The notes below the pieces were generated by a model, which was not told the origin of the DNA, searched no databases, and was given only the letters and a program-made list of their open reading frames with translations. Shown piece after piece: positions 1 to 6,730 of a stretch of 21,054 nucleotides of DNA (its first letter is position 1; each line of letters starts with the position of its first letter). Made by a program: the position numbers and the translations under genes. This stretch comes from Candidatus Faecivivens stercoravium (GTDB taxonomy: Bacteria > Bacillota > Clostridia > Oscillospirales > Ruminococcaceae). The stretch is taken from contig DVHA01000004.1 of NCBI GenBank assembly GCA_018712425.1, positions 1 to 21,054 of the forward strand. The letters run 5' to 3'.

Positions 1-1109
1 TGAAACATAAAGTCGGCCTCATCGGCTGCGGCGGCATCGCCAATCAGAAACACCTCCCCGCCCTTAAAAACGCCTCCGACCGGGTGGAGATCGTCGCCTT
101 CTGCGACCTGATTATCGAGCGGGCGGAAAAGGCCGCCCGGGAATACGGCGTCCCGGGGGCGCTGGTCTGCACCGACTACCACGTCCTGCTGGCCCAGCCG
201 GAGATCGAGATCGTCTATGTCCTGACCCCGAACGTCTCCCACTGCGAGCTGTCGGTGGCGGCGCTGGAGGCGGGGAAGCACGTCCTCTGCGAAAAGCCGA
301 TGGCCGCCAGTACCGCCGACGCCCAGAAGATGCTGGACGCCTACCACAAGAGCGGCAAGCTTTTGACGATCGGCTACCAGAACCGCTTCCGCCCCGATTC
401 GATGGCGCTCAAAAAGCTCTGCGAGGACGGGGAGCTGGGGGAAATCTATTATGCCAATGCCCATGCCCTCCGCCGCCGGGGCGTCCCTACCTGGGGCGTC
501 TTCACCGATAAGGAAAAGCAGGGGGGCGGGCCGCTGATTGACATCGCCACCCATTCCCTCGACCTGACCCTCTGGTTTATGGACAACTATGAGCCTGCCA
601 CCGTCACCGGTTCGTCCTTCTATAAGCTGGGCCGCACCCTCCAGCCCGGCCAGCAGGGCAACGGCATGGGCCCCTGGGACCCGGACAAGTTCGAGGTCGA
701 GGACGCGGCCTTCGGGTTTGTGACGATGAAGGACGGGTCGCTGATTACGATCGACTCCTCCTGGATCCTCAACTCGACCGAGGAGCGCTGCGCCTCCAGC
801 TACCTCTGCGGCACCAAGGCGGGGGCCGAGCTGACCGGCGTCGGCGGGGCCAACAACGAAAAGCTCTACCTCAACACCGTCATGGCCAATAAGCAGGTCA
901 AAATCGACGTCAATACTTCCGCAGGCGGGGTCGACTTCTTCCCCGGCAAGAAGATGGACGCCAAAGACGTCGAGTGCGCCGTCTGGCTGGATGCGGTTGA
1001 AGGCAAGCGGGAACTGGTCGTCAAGCCGGAACAGGCTTTCGTCGTCACCAAAATCCTCGACGCGATTTACAAATCGGCCGAAACCGGCAGACAGGTTGTC
1101 TTCGACTGA
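1..1109 (+). CDS. Gfo/Idh/MocA family NAD(P)-dependent oxidoreductase (5' edge cut by window)
   Basis: The reading frame is open from the first base. The window starts with TG AAA CAT AAA, so the start codon is very probably the ATG whose A lies just outside, giving about 369 residues, typical for the family. The N-terminus reads KVGLIGCGGIA, a Rossmann dinucleotide-binding glycine motif. CEKPMA follows near residue 97-102, the EKP motif that contacts the nicotinamide in this family. GGGPLIDIATHSLDL is the usual active-site segment with Asp and His. Family members oxidise or reduce sugars, inositols and related polyols in the cytoplasm; the substrate cannot be read from the sequence. It lies upstream of a sugar-type ABC importer cluster but is separated by about 880 bases, so co-function is an inference. 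The internal GTG at 84 is not the start, because the glycine motif lies before it. Confidence 0.9.
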   Translation, partial: KHKVGLIGCGGIANQKHLPALKNASDRVEIVAFCDLIIERAEKAAREYGVPGALVCTDYHVLLAQPEIEIVYVLTPNVSHCELSVAALEAGKHVLCEKPMAASTADAQKMLDAYHKSGKLLTIGYQNRFRPDSMALKKLCEDGELGEIYYANAHALRRRGVPTWGVFTDKEKQGGGPLIDIATHSLDLTLWFMDNYEPATVTGSSFYKLGRTLQPGQQGNGMGPWDPDKFEVEDAAFGFVTMKDGSLITIDSSWILNSTEERCASSYLCGTKAGAELTGVGGANNEKLYLNTVMANKQVKIDVNTSAGGVDFFPGKKMDAKDVECAVWLDAVEGKRELVVKPEQAFVVTKILDAIYKSAETGRQVVFD

Positions 1110-1136
1110 TCCATCTGAACACCACTTTTATTCCAT

Positions 1137-1170
1137 CCAGCGCCTTCCGGGTAGAATCCGGAGGGCGCTT
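1137..1170 (+). terminator. Left terminator-like hairpin (H1L) flanking repeat R1
   Basis: Inverted repeat with arms AGCGCCTTCCGG and CCGGAGGGCGCT, 28 bases after the oxidoreductase stop. No T-run follows directly; repeat R1 begins instead with CAGCTTGTC. A near-identical hairpin with a T-run lies at 1601-1634. The 34-base units differ only in the three loop bases (AGA versus TTT). Confidence 0.7.
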
Positions 1171-1598
1171 CAGCTTGTCAAAAAAGTCTTTTTTGAGTAT
1201 TTTTTGGGTGCTGCGCACCGGTCTTGCTTCGCAAGCCCTTAGAAAATTGTTTGCGGGCCGTATGACATGGCCCGCATTTCGTGCAAAGCACGAAACCACA
1301 TTTTTCTGAGGTTAGCGCCTTCCGGAAAGGCAGACGATGCACCGCAACGGAAAATAGGCGTACAACCTGTGAAAAAGCGCGGTTTCCCGCCTGCGGGAAA
1401 TGCCGGCCGTGCCGTATGGCCGGCAAGCGGTTTTTCAGGTGTCCAGATGAAATCTGGACGCCTGGGCTCATGCCCCTTCCAGTCCCGCGACCCCTTTAAA
1501 AAGGGGTCGATCCTAAACTTCTGATTGCCGCCCGTTTTTTCGCAACTTTGGCGCCAGCGCCGATTCTTACGTTTCCGCCAAACTCGTTTTTCGACAGG
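1171..1598 (+). repeat. Structured intergenic repeat, copy R1 (longest copy)
   Basis: About 428 bp without a credible gene. Bases 1171-1219 match R3 (13431-13479, reverse complement) with one mismatch and one single-base indel. The right part, about 1488-1590, matches R2 and R3, including TCCTAAACTTCTGAT and GCCAGCGCCGATTCTTACG. The ends form an imperfect terminal inverted repeat (CTTGTCAAAAAAGTC against CCTGTCGAAAAACGAGT). The middle (1221-1475) is not shared and holds successive perfect hairpins: 1253-1275, 1277-1295, 1383-1400, 1402-1424 and 1441-1459. The conserved hairpin is at 1488-1509. It could be a non-autonomous mobile element, a structured RNA or both; no transposase is visible. 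Confidence 0.75.
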
Positions 1599-1600
1599 TT

Positions 1601-1640
1601 CCAGCGCCTTCCGGGTTTTATCCGGAGGGCGCTTTTTTGC
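1601..1640 (+). terminator. Rho-independent terminator (H1R), right flank of R1
   Basis: Stem AGCGCCTTCCGG / CCGGAGGGCGCT followed by a TTTTTT run, a classic intrinsic terminator on the plus strand. It repeats the hairpin at 1137-1170. It probably terminates the upstream oxidoreductase transcript and insulates the transporter operon. Confidence 0.8.
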
Positions 1641-1987
1641 GCGCGGGGACAGGGACGCCTGTATGCTGGCAACATATAGGCGTGAACAATTTGATTTTTC
1701 TGTAAACAGGGGTTTACAAACCGGTTACAGCCTCCGCTTTTACCGTCTGCTTACATTTTATCCGAAAAGCCGGGCGGCATGTCGAAAATACCCGGGACGG
1801 TTTGTGTATCTTTTGTGCGGGAAAGCGGTTATTGACCGGAAAATTTTACCTTTCGGGGCAGAAAAAATACCGTTTCGGCCGCGGGAAGCCGCCGGGAATT
1901 TTTTAACCACATTTTACCTTCCGCTCAAATCATTCATAAAATGGGCCTGTATACTGGGTAGCGTCGAAAGGAGTGAAGGAGTGTCAA
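1641..1987 (+). promoter_or_regulatory. Leader and regulatory region of the ABC importer operon
   Basis: About 347 bases, more AT-rich than the surrounding genes, with no convincing gene. TATACT at 1950-1955 is a plausible -10 box, but no good -35 lies 16-18 bases upstream, so activator dependence is possible. ATTTTACCTT occurs twice (1843-1852 and 1911-1920). A ribosome binding site (GAAGGAG, 1975-1981) precedes the ATG at 1988. The promoter position is a weak inference. Confidence 0.4.
1701..1718. promoter_or_regulatory. Candidate operator, inverted repeat TGTAAAC-N4-GTTTACA
   Basis: Perfect 7-base inverted repeat (1701-1707 and 1712-1718) separated by AGGG, in the leader of the sugar-type ABC operon. 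The half-site resembles those of LacI-family regulators and CcpA, which normally have a central CG and no four-base spacer, so the regulator is unknown. No regulator gene lies in the window. Confidence 0.35.
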
Positions 1988-3034
1988 ATGGAAAAGATCA
2001 CACTCAAAAGCATCACCAAGGCTTACGGAAAGAACCCTCCCGTTATTGAAGACTTGAACCTCGGGATTGAAGAAGGAAGCTTTACGGTCCTGCTCGGGCC
2101 CTCCGGCTGCGGCAAATCCACCGTCCTGCGGATGATCGCGGGGCTGGAGAAGACGACCGCCGGCGACGTCCTGATCGACGGCGTCAGCGTCCGGGACGTC
2201 GAGCCCGGCGACCGGAATATCGCGATGGTGTTCCAGAACTACGCCCTCTACCCGACGATGTCGGTCCGGGACAACATCGAGTTCGGGCTGAAAAACATGA
2301 AGGTCGGCAAAGACGAGCGGAACGCCCGCATCAACGAGGTCGCCGAGATGGTCGGCCTGACCGAATACCTCTCCCGCAAACCCGCCAACCTTTCCGGCGG
2401 CCAGCGGCAGCGTGTCGCCCTCGCCCGGGCGATCGTCAAAAAACCGGCGGTCTTCCTGATGGACGAGCCGCTCTCCAACCTGGACGCGAAACTCCGCACC
2501 CAGATCCGCACCGACTTAATCGAGCTGCACCAGCGGCTGCGCACCACCTTTGTCTACGTCACCCACGACCAGGTGGAGGCGATGAGCATGGGTACCGACA
2601 TCGTCCTGATGGACCAGGGCAAGATCCAGCAGCATGATTCGCCGGCGGAAATCTACGCCCATCCCGCTAACGTCTTTACCGCCCGGTTTATCGGCTCGCC
2701 GCCGATGAACGTCGTCCCGGCTGAGGCGGCCCACGGCCAGACCCCCGACTTTGTCTCGAAGGTCGGCTTCCGCCCCGAACGCTCCCACATCGTCCGCCCG
2801 GGCGAAAAGGTGGGGGAGGACACCGTCCTGATCGACGGCAATATGCTCGCCCGCGAGATGCTGGGCGACCAGACCCAGTACAAGATGGAAACCGAAAACG
2901 GCACCGTCTTCGTCAAGGAGTTTAACGACGACCTCCTCGACTACGGCGACCACCAGATTGCCGTGAAGCTTTCGGATATCGCCTGCTTCGATATGCAGGG
3001 GAAGCTTGTCGGCTTTGGCCTTAAAAAGGAGTGA
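1988..3034 (+). CDS. ugpC: ABC transporter ATP-binding protein, UgpC/MsmK/MalK type
   Basis: 348-residue cytoplasmic ATPase that powers a carbohydrate-class importer. Visible motifs: Walker A GPSGCGKST (37-45), Q-loop Gln83, signature LSGGQ (135-139), Walker B VFLMDEP (155-161) and switch His193 in THD. The region after about residue 235 is the TOBE-type regulatory extension typical of the MalK/UgpC subgroup. The ATG at 1988 was chosen because GAAGGAG ends six bases upstream; an in-frame GTG at 1973 would lie inside that ribosome binding site. The first permease starts four bases after its stop, so the genes are co-transcribed. Subfamily is well supported. The symbol reflects the UgpB-like binding protein downstream and is tentative, since MsmK-like ATPases can serve several importers. 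Confidence 0.93.
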   Translation: MEKITLKSITKAYGKNPPVIEDLNLGIEEGSFTVLLGPSGCGKSTVLRMIAGLEKTTAGDVLIDGVSVRDVEPGDRNIAMVFQNYALYPTMSVRDNIEFGLKNMKVGKDERNARINEVAEMVGLTEYLSRKPANLSGGQRQRVALARAIVKKPAVFLMDEPLSNLDAKLRTQIRTDLIELHQRLRTTFVYVTHDQVEAMSMGTDIVLMDQGKIQQHDSPAEIYAHPANVFTARFIGSPPMNVVPAEAAHGQTPDFVSKVGFRPERSHIVRPGEKVGEDTVLIDGNMLAREMLGDQTQYKMETENGTVFVKEFNDDLLDYGDHQIAVKLSDIACFDMQGKLVGFGLKKE

Positions 3035-3038
3035 GCCC

Positions 3039-4013
3039 ATGCAGCAGACGAAATCGGGCGCGCAGTCTTCGGCGCCGGCGGCCCCGGAAATCACGGAAGT
3101 CCCGGCTGCCGCTTATCCCGTAATGAAACAGAAAAGCGCCTTCCGCCGGTTTTTCATTACCGCCAGGCCCTACCTGATGGTTGCCCCGGCGATGGCCGTC
3201 TTTATCCTCTTCCTCATCTACCCGATCATCTACATGGTTTACCTCAGTTTCTTTGACTGGAACATGATCGGCGAGATGAAGTTCATCGGCGTACAGAACT
3301 ACACCGACATGTTTGCCGACTCCGACTTCTGGCAGGTGCTGGGCAATTCGATCTATTACATGGTCATGGTGGTTATTTTGCAGATGGCCTTATCCCTTCT
3401 GCTGGCCGCCTACCTCAACAAAAACACCCGGATCAACCGGATTTTGCAGACCGTTGCCTTTACCCCCTACATTACGTCGATGGTTTCGGTTGCGTTTATC
3501 TGGATGTGGATGATGGACTCGGATTACGGCCTTCTCAACTACTTCCTCAGCTTCTTCGGCGTCGAGCCGATCGGCTGGCTGTCCGACCCGGCGGTCGCGA
3601 TGAACTCGCTGGTGCTCGTTTCGGTCTGGAAGGGCCTCGGGTACAACACCATCATCATCATCTCGGCGATGCAGGCGGTGCCCGGCTATCTCTATGAGGC
3701 GGCGGCGCTGGACAAGACGCCGAAGTGGAAATCCTTCCTGAAGATCACCCTCCCGATGATCTCGCCCACCATCTTCTTCCTCGCCCTGATGAACATCATC
3801 GCGGCCCTCAAAGTCTTTGAAACGGTCAATATCATGACCAAGGGCGGACCGATGAACTCGACCAACACGCTGGTCTACAACATCTACCAGTACGGCTTCC
3901 AGTACTTTGAAATCGGTTACGCCTCGACCCTCGGCGTCGCGCTGATGGTGGTCATCGGCATCTTTACGCTGATCTACTTCAGGGTGTTGAGCCGCCGGGT
4001 TTACTACAATTGA
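3039..4013 (+). CDS. ugpA: ABC importer permease, MalF/UgpA type
   Basis: 324-residue integral membrane protein. A polar 40-residue N-terminal tail precedes a first membrane segment (about 45-70, YLMVAPAMAVFILFLIYPIIY), with further hydrophobic segments typical of the six-helix MalF/UgpA class. The EAA loop that docks on the ATPase is seen as YEAAALDKTPKWKSF followed by LKITLPMISP. The ATG at 3039 has AAGGAG at 3026-3031; the frame is open 11 codons further upstream, but that part lies inside the ATPase gene. It forms the translocation channel with the next gene. The conserved GGP of MTKGGPMNST is typical of sugar and glycerol-3-phosphate permeases. Substrate is not readable from this subunit. 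Confidence 0.92.
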   Translation: MQQTKSGAQSSAPAAPEITEVPAAAYPVMKQKSAFRRFFITARPYLMVAPAMAVFILFLIYPIIYMVYLSFFDWNMIGEMKFIGVQNYTDMFADSDFWQVLGNSIYYMVMVVILQMALSLLLAAYLNKNTRINRILQTVAFTPYITSMVSVAFIWMWMMDSDYGLLNYFLSFFGVEPIGWLSDPAVAMNSLVLVSVWKGLGYNTIIIISAMQAVPGYLYEAAALDKTPKWKSFLKITLPMISPTIFFLALMNIIAALKVFETVNIMTKGGPMNSTNTLVYNIYQYGFQYFEIGYASTLGVALMVVIGIFTLIYFRVLSRRVYYN

Positions 4014-4030
4014 TCGGGAAAGGATGCTAT

Positions 4031-4891
4031 ATGGTTTCTGCTCTTAAAAAAAGCCGGGCCGGCGTGAAGCCGCTGAAGGTTTTAAAGACCGTCCTGCGCT
4101 GGGCGTTTAACATCGTCATCGCCCTTATCTTTTTCATCCCCTTCTACTGGATGGTGATCACCTCCCTGAAGACCCTCGGCCAGACGCTGGCGACCCCGCC
4201 GACCTTCTGGGTCTCCGACCCCCAGTGGCAGAACTACCCCGAGGTCTTTACCAAGGTCGACGTCTGGGGCGAACTGAAAAACTCGCTGATCGTCACCGCC
4301 GGGACGCTCGTCTGCCAGTGCATCACCGTCATCCCCGCCGCCTACGCCTTTGCCCGGTATGAGTTCAAGGGCTCCAAGATCCTCTTCGGGATTACGCTGG
4401 CGACGATGATGATCCCCTCCCAGCTGATTTTCCTCCCGGTTTACCTGATGTTTTCCAGCTGGGGGATGATCAACACCTACTGGTCACTGATCCTTCCCTC
4501 CGCCTCGAGCGCCTTTGCGATCTTCATGCTCCGCCAGACCTTCAAGCAGGTCTCGGAAGAGCTGCTGGAAGCGGCGCGCCTGGACAAAGCGGGCGAGTTC
4601 AAGATCATCTGGAAGATTATGCTCCCGCTGGCCCGTCCGACGGTCGTGACGCTGGCGATGCTCACCTTCATCAGTGTCTGGAACGACTACTTCTGGCCGC
4701 TGGTTATGACCACCAAGGAGACGGTCCGCACCCTGCCGGTCGGCATCGCGTCCCTCCAGATGACCGAATCGGGCATCAACTACAACATCATGATGGCGGG
4801 CAACGTCATCCTGGTCATCCCGGTCCTGATTGTCTTCTTCTTCGCCCAGAAGCAGATCATCAAGGCGTTCACCTACACCGGCGTGAAATAA
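4031..4891 (+). CDS. ugpE: ABC importer permease, MalG/UgpE type
   Basis: 286-residue membrane protein, second half of the channel. The first membrane segment is at about residues 22-45 (WAFNIVIALIFFIPFYWMVI), followed by the WMVITSLKT sequence typical of MalG/UgpE proteins. The EAA loop reads EELLEAARLDKAGEF followed by KIIWKIMLPLARP. WNDYFWPL near residue 224 is another hallmark of this subgroup. The start at 4031 has an AAGGA site at 4019-4023 and lies 17 bases after the previous stop, so translation is probably coupled. An out-of-frame ATG at 4024 is not used. The binding protein follows only after a 333-base gap that contains repeat R2. Confidence 0.92.
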   Translation: MVSALKKSRAGVKPLKVLKTVLRWAFNIVIALIFFIPFYWMVITSLKTLGQTLATPPTFWVSDPQWQNYPEVFTKVDVWGELKNSLIVTAGTLVCQCITVIPAAYAFARYEFKGSKILFGITLATMMIPSQLIFLPVYLMFSSWGMINTYWSLILPSASSAFAIFMLRQTFKQVSEELLEAARLDKAGEFKIIWKIMLPLARPTVVTLAMLTFISVWNDYFWPLVMTTKETVRTLPVGIASLQMTESGINYNIMMAGNVILVIPVLIVFFFAQKQIIKAFTYTGVK

Positions 4892-4909
4892 TCTTTATGG
4901 ATTATGTTT

Positions 4910-5097
4910 TAGGTGCTGCGCACCCTTCGCTGGTAAGCGAAGCAGCTGTGGACAGCTTCGGAAGTACGGGAACTGCGTGCCTGCCAAGGAGCTCTGCTCC
5001 TTGGATGCTCGCAAACCCTTTAAAAAGGGTTTGATCCTAAATTTCTGATGCCGCACGTTGTTTGGCAACTTTAGTGCCAGCGCCGATTCTTACGTCA
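4910..5097 (+). repeat. Structured intergenic repeat, copy R2 (lacks terminal ends)
   Basis: About 188 bp, aligning with R3 over nearly its whole length: GGTGCTGCGCAC, the hairpin CCAAGGAGC-TCT-GCTCCTTGG (4984-5004), the hairpin CAAACCCTTT/AAAGGGTTTG (5012-5033), then CCTAAATTTCTGATGCCGCA and GCCAGCGCCGATTCTTACG. The outer CAGCTTGTC and poly-T section and the matching right-hand end found in R1 and R3 are missing or degenerate, and no flanking terminator hairpins are present. It lies between the second permease and the binding protein of one operon. Confidence 0.75.
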
Positions 5098-5151
5098 TTT
5101 AGCCCAACCCGCCGTGAGGCGCGTATCGATAAAGAAAAACAGGAAAAGTAA

Positions 5152-5197
5152 GCCGGGGTATCCCGGCGGGCCGCCCCGAGAATACGGGTGGGCGGCC
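5152..5197 (+). other. Two adjacent GC-rich hairpins in the 5' leader of the binding protein gene
   Basis: GCCGGG-GTAT-CCCGGC (5152-5167) is followed by GGCCGCCC/GGGCGGCC (5169-5176 with 5190-5197). No T-run follows, so they are not terminators. They sit just upstream of the ribosome binding site (AAAGGAAAG, 5206-5214). A role in protecting the mRNA end, so that the binding protein is made in excess over the permeases, is an inference. Confidence 0.45.
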
Positions 5198-5224
5198 GCA
5201 AACAGAAAGGAAAGTTGATTCAAG

Positions 5225-6598
5225 ATGAAAAAAGTCGTATCGGTCTGCCTGCTGCTCGCGATGATGGCCTCGATGGCGTCCTGCTCCAGTGGGGATACCA
5301 CCTCTTCTTCCGGCTCCTCCAGCTCTTCCAGCTCCTCTTCCTCCAGCAGCTCTTCCGAGTCCGCGTCCGCCGAGGAAAGCACTTCCGCTTCCGGCGACGG
5401 TGAGACGGTTGAACTGACCTACTGGTATGCCTGGACCGACCAGATCCAGGAGTGCAACGAGAACCTCGTCGCCCAGTTCAACGAGGAAGTCGGCCCCGAG
5501 CTCGGCATCCATGTCACCGCCGAATACCAGGGCTCCTATGACGACGTCCACCAGAAGTTACAGGCGGCCTACGTCGCCGGCGACACCCCCGACGTCACCG
5601 TTATGGAGATCGGCTCGATCGGCACCTTCGCCCGCAACGGCGTCCTGACCCCCATTGACGACTATATTGAGCGGGACGGCATCGATATGAGCGACTTCTA
5701 CTCCGGCCTGATGGTCAACTGTGAGGTCGACGGCAGCTACTACGGCCTGCCCTACCTCCGCTCCACCCCCATCCTCTACCTCAACACCACGATGCTGGAA
5801 GCTGCCGGCCTCGACCCCGCCGGCCCCCAGAACTGGGATGAGCTGGCCGATTACTGCCGGACCATTTACAATGAAACCGGGAAGTACGGCCTGACGATGT
5901 ACAGCTACGTCTGGACCTTCGAGGCGTTTATGATGCAGCAGGGCACCTCGGTCCTGAATGAGGACGAAACCGCCTGCAACATTGACTCGGAAGAATGCCG
6001 CACCGTCATGCACTTCTTCCAGGACCTCGCCAACGAGGGCGTCATCCGCTGCATCGCCGGCGAGGATTCCTCCAGAATGGACGCCGACTACATGAACCAG
6101 AACGCTGCGATGTGGTTTAACTCCACCGCGAACCTGACCAACGCCATCGGCGTAGGCGAGGAGAACGGCTTTGAGGTCAACGTCTGCTACATGCCCGCTG
6201 CCGAGACCTACGGCGTCCCGACCGGCGGCTGCAACCTGATCATCCCCTCCAGCCTCGACGACACCCATAAGGACGCCGCCTGGGAATTCGTCAAGTGGAT
6301 GACCGCTACCGACCAGTCTGCTTACGCCAGCGCCTACACCGGCTATGTCCCGAACTCCAAGAGCGCTTCCGAGACCCAGACCATCCAGGACCTCTGGACG
6401 GAGACCCCGCAGTTTGAAGTCGCGGTCGAACAGCTCGAGCTCTACGCCCAGGGCCGCCCGAAGACCACCGTCTACGCCCAGGTCGAGGACGAACTGGTCG
6501 CGATGATGGACGCCTGCTGGGTCAACGGCCAGGATGTCGACACCGTCGTCACCGAGACCGCCGCGACCATCAACGACCTGCTTGCCAGCGCCAACTAA
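5225..6598 (+). CDS. ugpB: Extracellular solute-binding lipoprotein, UgpB-like (family 1)
   Basis: 457-residue lipoprotein that should capture the solute outside the membrane and deliver it to the permeases. MKKVVSVCLLLAMMASMASC is a lipoprotein signal with Cys20 as the lipidated residue. Residues 21-58 form a serine-rich linker that includes a run of 14 serines. The mature domain starts with ELTYWYAWTDQ. STPILYLNTTMLEAAGLDP, PTGGCNLIIP and the late YTGYVPNSKSA segment parallel E. coli UgpB positions (STPVLYYN, the GGASLWVM region and TGYLPITK), from memory of that protein. I therefore favour glycerol-3-phosphate or a glycerophosphodiester, but sugars remain possible. AAAGGAAAG lies 10 bases before the ATG. 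Its position after the permeases, behind a structured leader, suggests separate control of its expression. Confidence 0.88.
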   Translation: MKKVVSVCLLLAMMASMASCSSGDTTSSSGSSSSSSSSSSSSSSESASAEESTSASGDGETVELTYWYAWTDQIQECNENLVAQFNEEVGPELGIHVTAEYQGSYDDVHQKLQAAYVAGDTPDVTVMEIGSIGTFARNGVLTPIDDYIERDGIDMSDFYSGLMVNCEVDGSYYGLPYLRSTPILYLNTTMLEAAGLDPAGPQNWDELADYCRTIYNETGKYGLTMYSYVWTFEAFMMQQGTSVLNEDETACNIDSEECRTVMHFFQDLANEGVIRCIAGEDSSRMDADYMNQNAAMWFNSTANLTNAIGVGEENGFEVNVCYMPAAETYGVPTGGCNLIIPSSLDDTHKDAAWEFVKWMTATDQSAYASAYTGYVPNSKSASETQTIQDLWTETPQFEVAVEQLELYAQGRPKTTVYAQVEDELVAMMDACWVNGQDVDTVVTETAATINDLLASAN

Positions 6599-6618
6599 GC
6601 AAAACGGAAATCCGGTTC

Positions 6619-6645
6619 CTCCCCGCCTGGAAACAGGCGGGGAGC
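6619..6645 (+). terminator. Hairpin after the binding protein gene (weak terminator)
   Basis: Stem CCCCGCCTG (6621-6629) and CAGGCGGGG (6634-6642) with a GAAA loop, 22 bases after the stop. What follows is AGCGGTTT rather than a clean T-run, so it may be a partial terminator or an mRNA 3'-end stabiliser allowing some read-through into the phosphodiesterase gene. Confidence 0.55.
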
Positions 6646-6730
6646 GGTTTCTACCGGCAATCTGAAGCCCGGCTTAAAGATAAAAATCTGCCGGCCGTAC
6701 GGAATTTATGAAAGTGAAAGGAAAAAGGAT

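Noticed and set aside
1171..1598. CRISPR array or tRNA cluster suggested by many hairpins
   Set aside because: The hairpins differ in sequence and spacing, with no regular repeat-spacer pattern, and none folds into a tRNA cloverleaf.
1525..2049. 174-codon open frame across the leader of the ATPase gene
   Set aside because: It covers a terminator and regulatory DNA, has no ribosome binding site, overlaps the ATPase start and its protein has no recognisable composition or motif.
5290..5400. Serine-rich repeat in the binding protein as a possible phase-variable tract
   Set aside because: The tract mixes TCC, TCT and AGC codons without a long uniform unit. It is more simply a flexible linker after the lipidated cysteine, common in Gram-positive lipoproteins.
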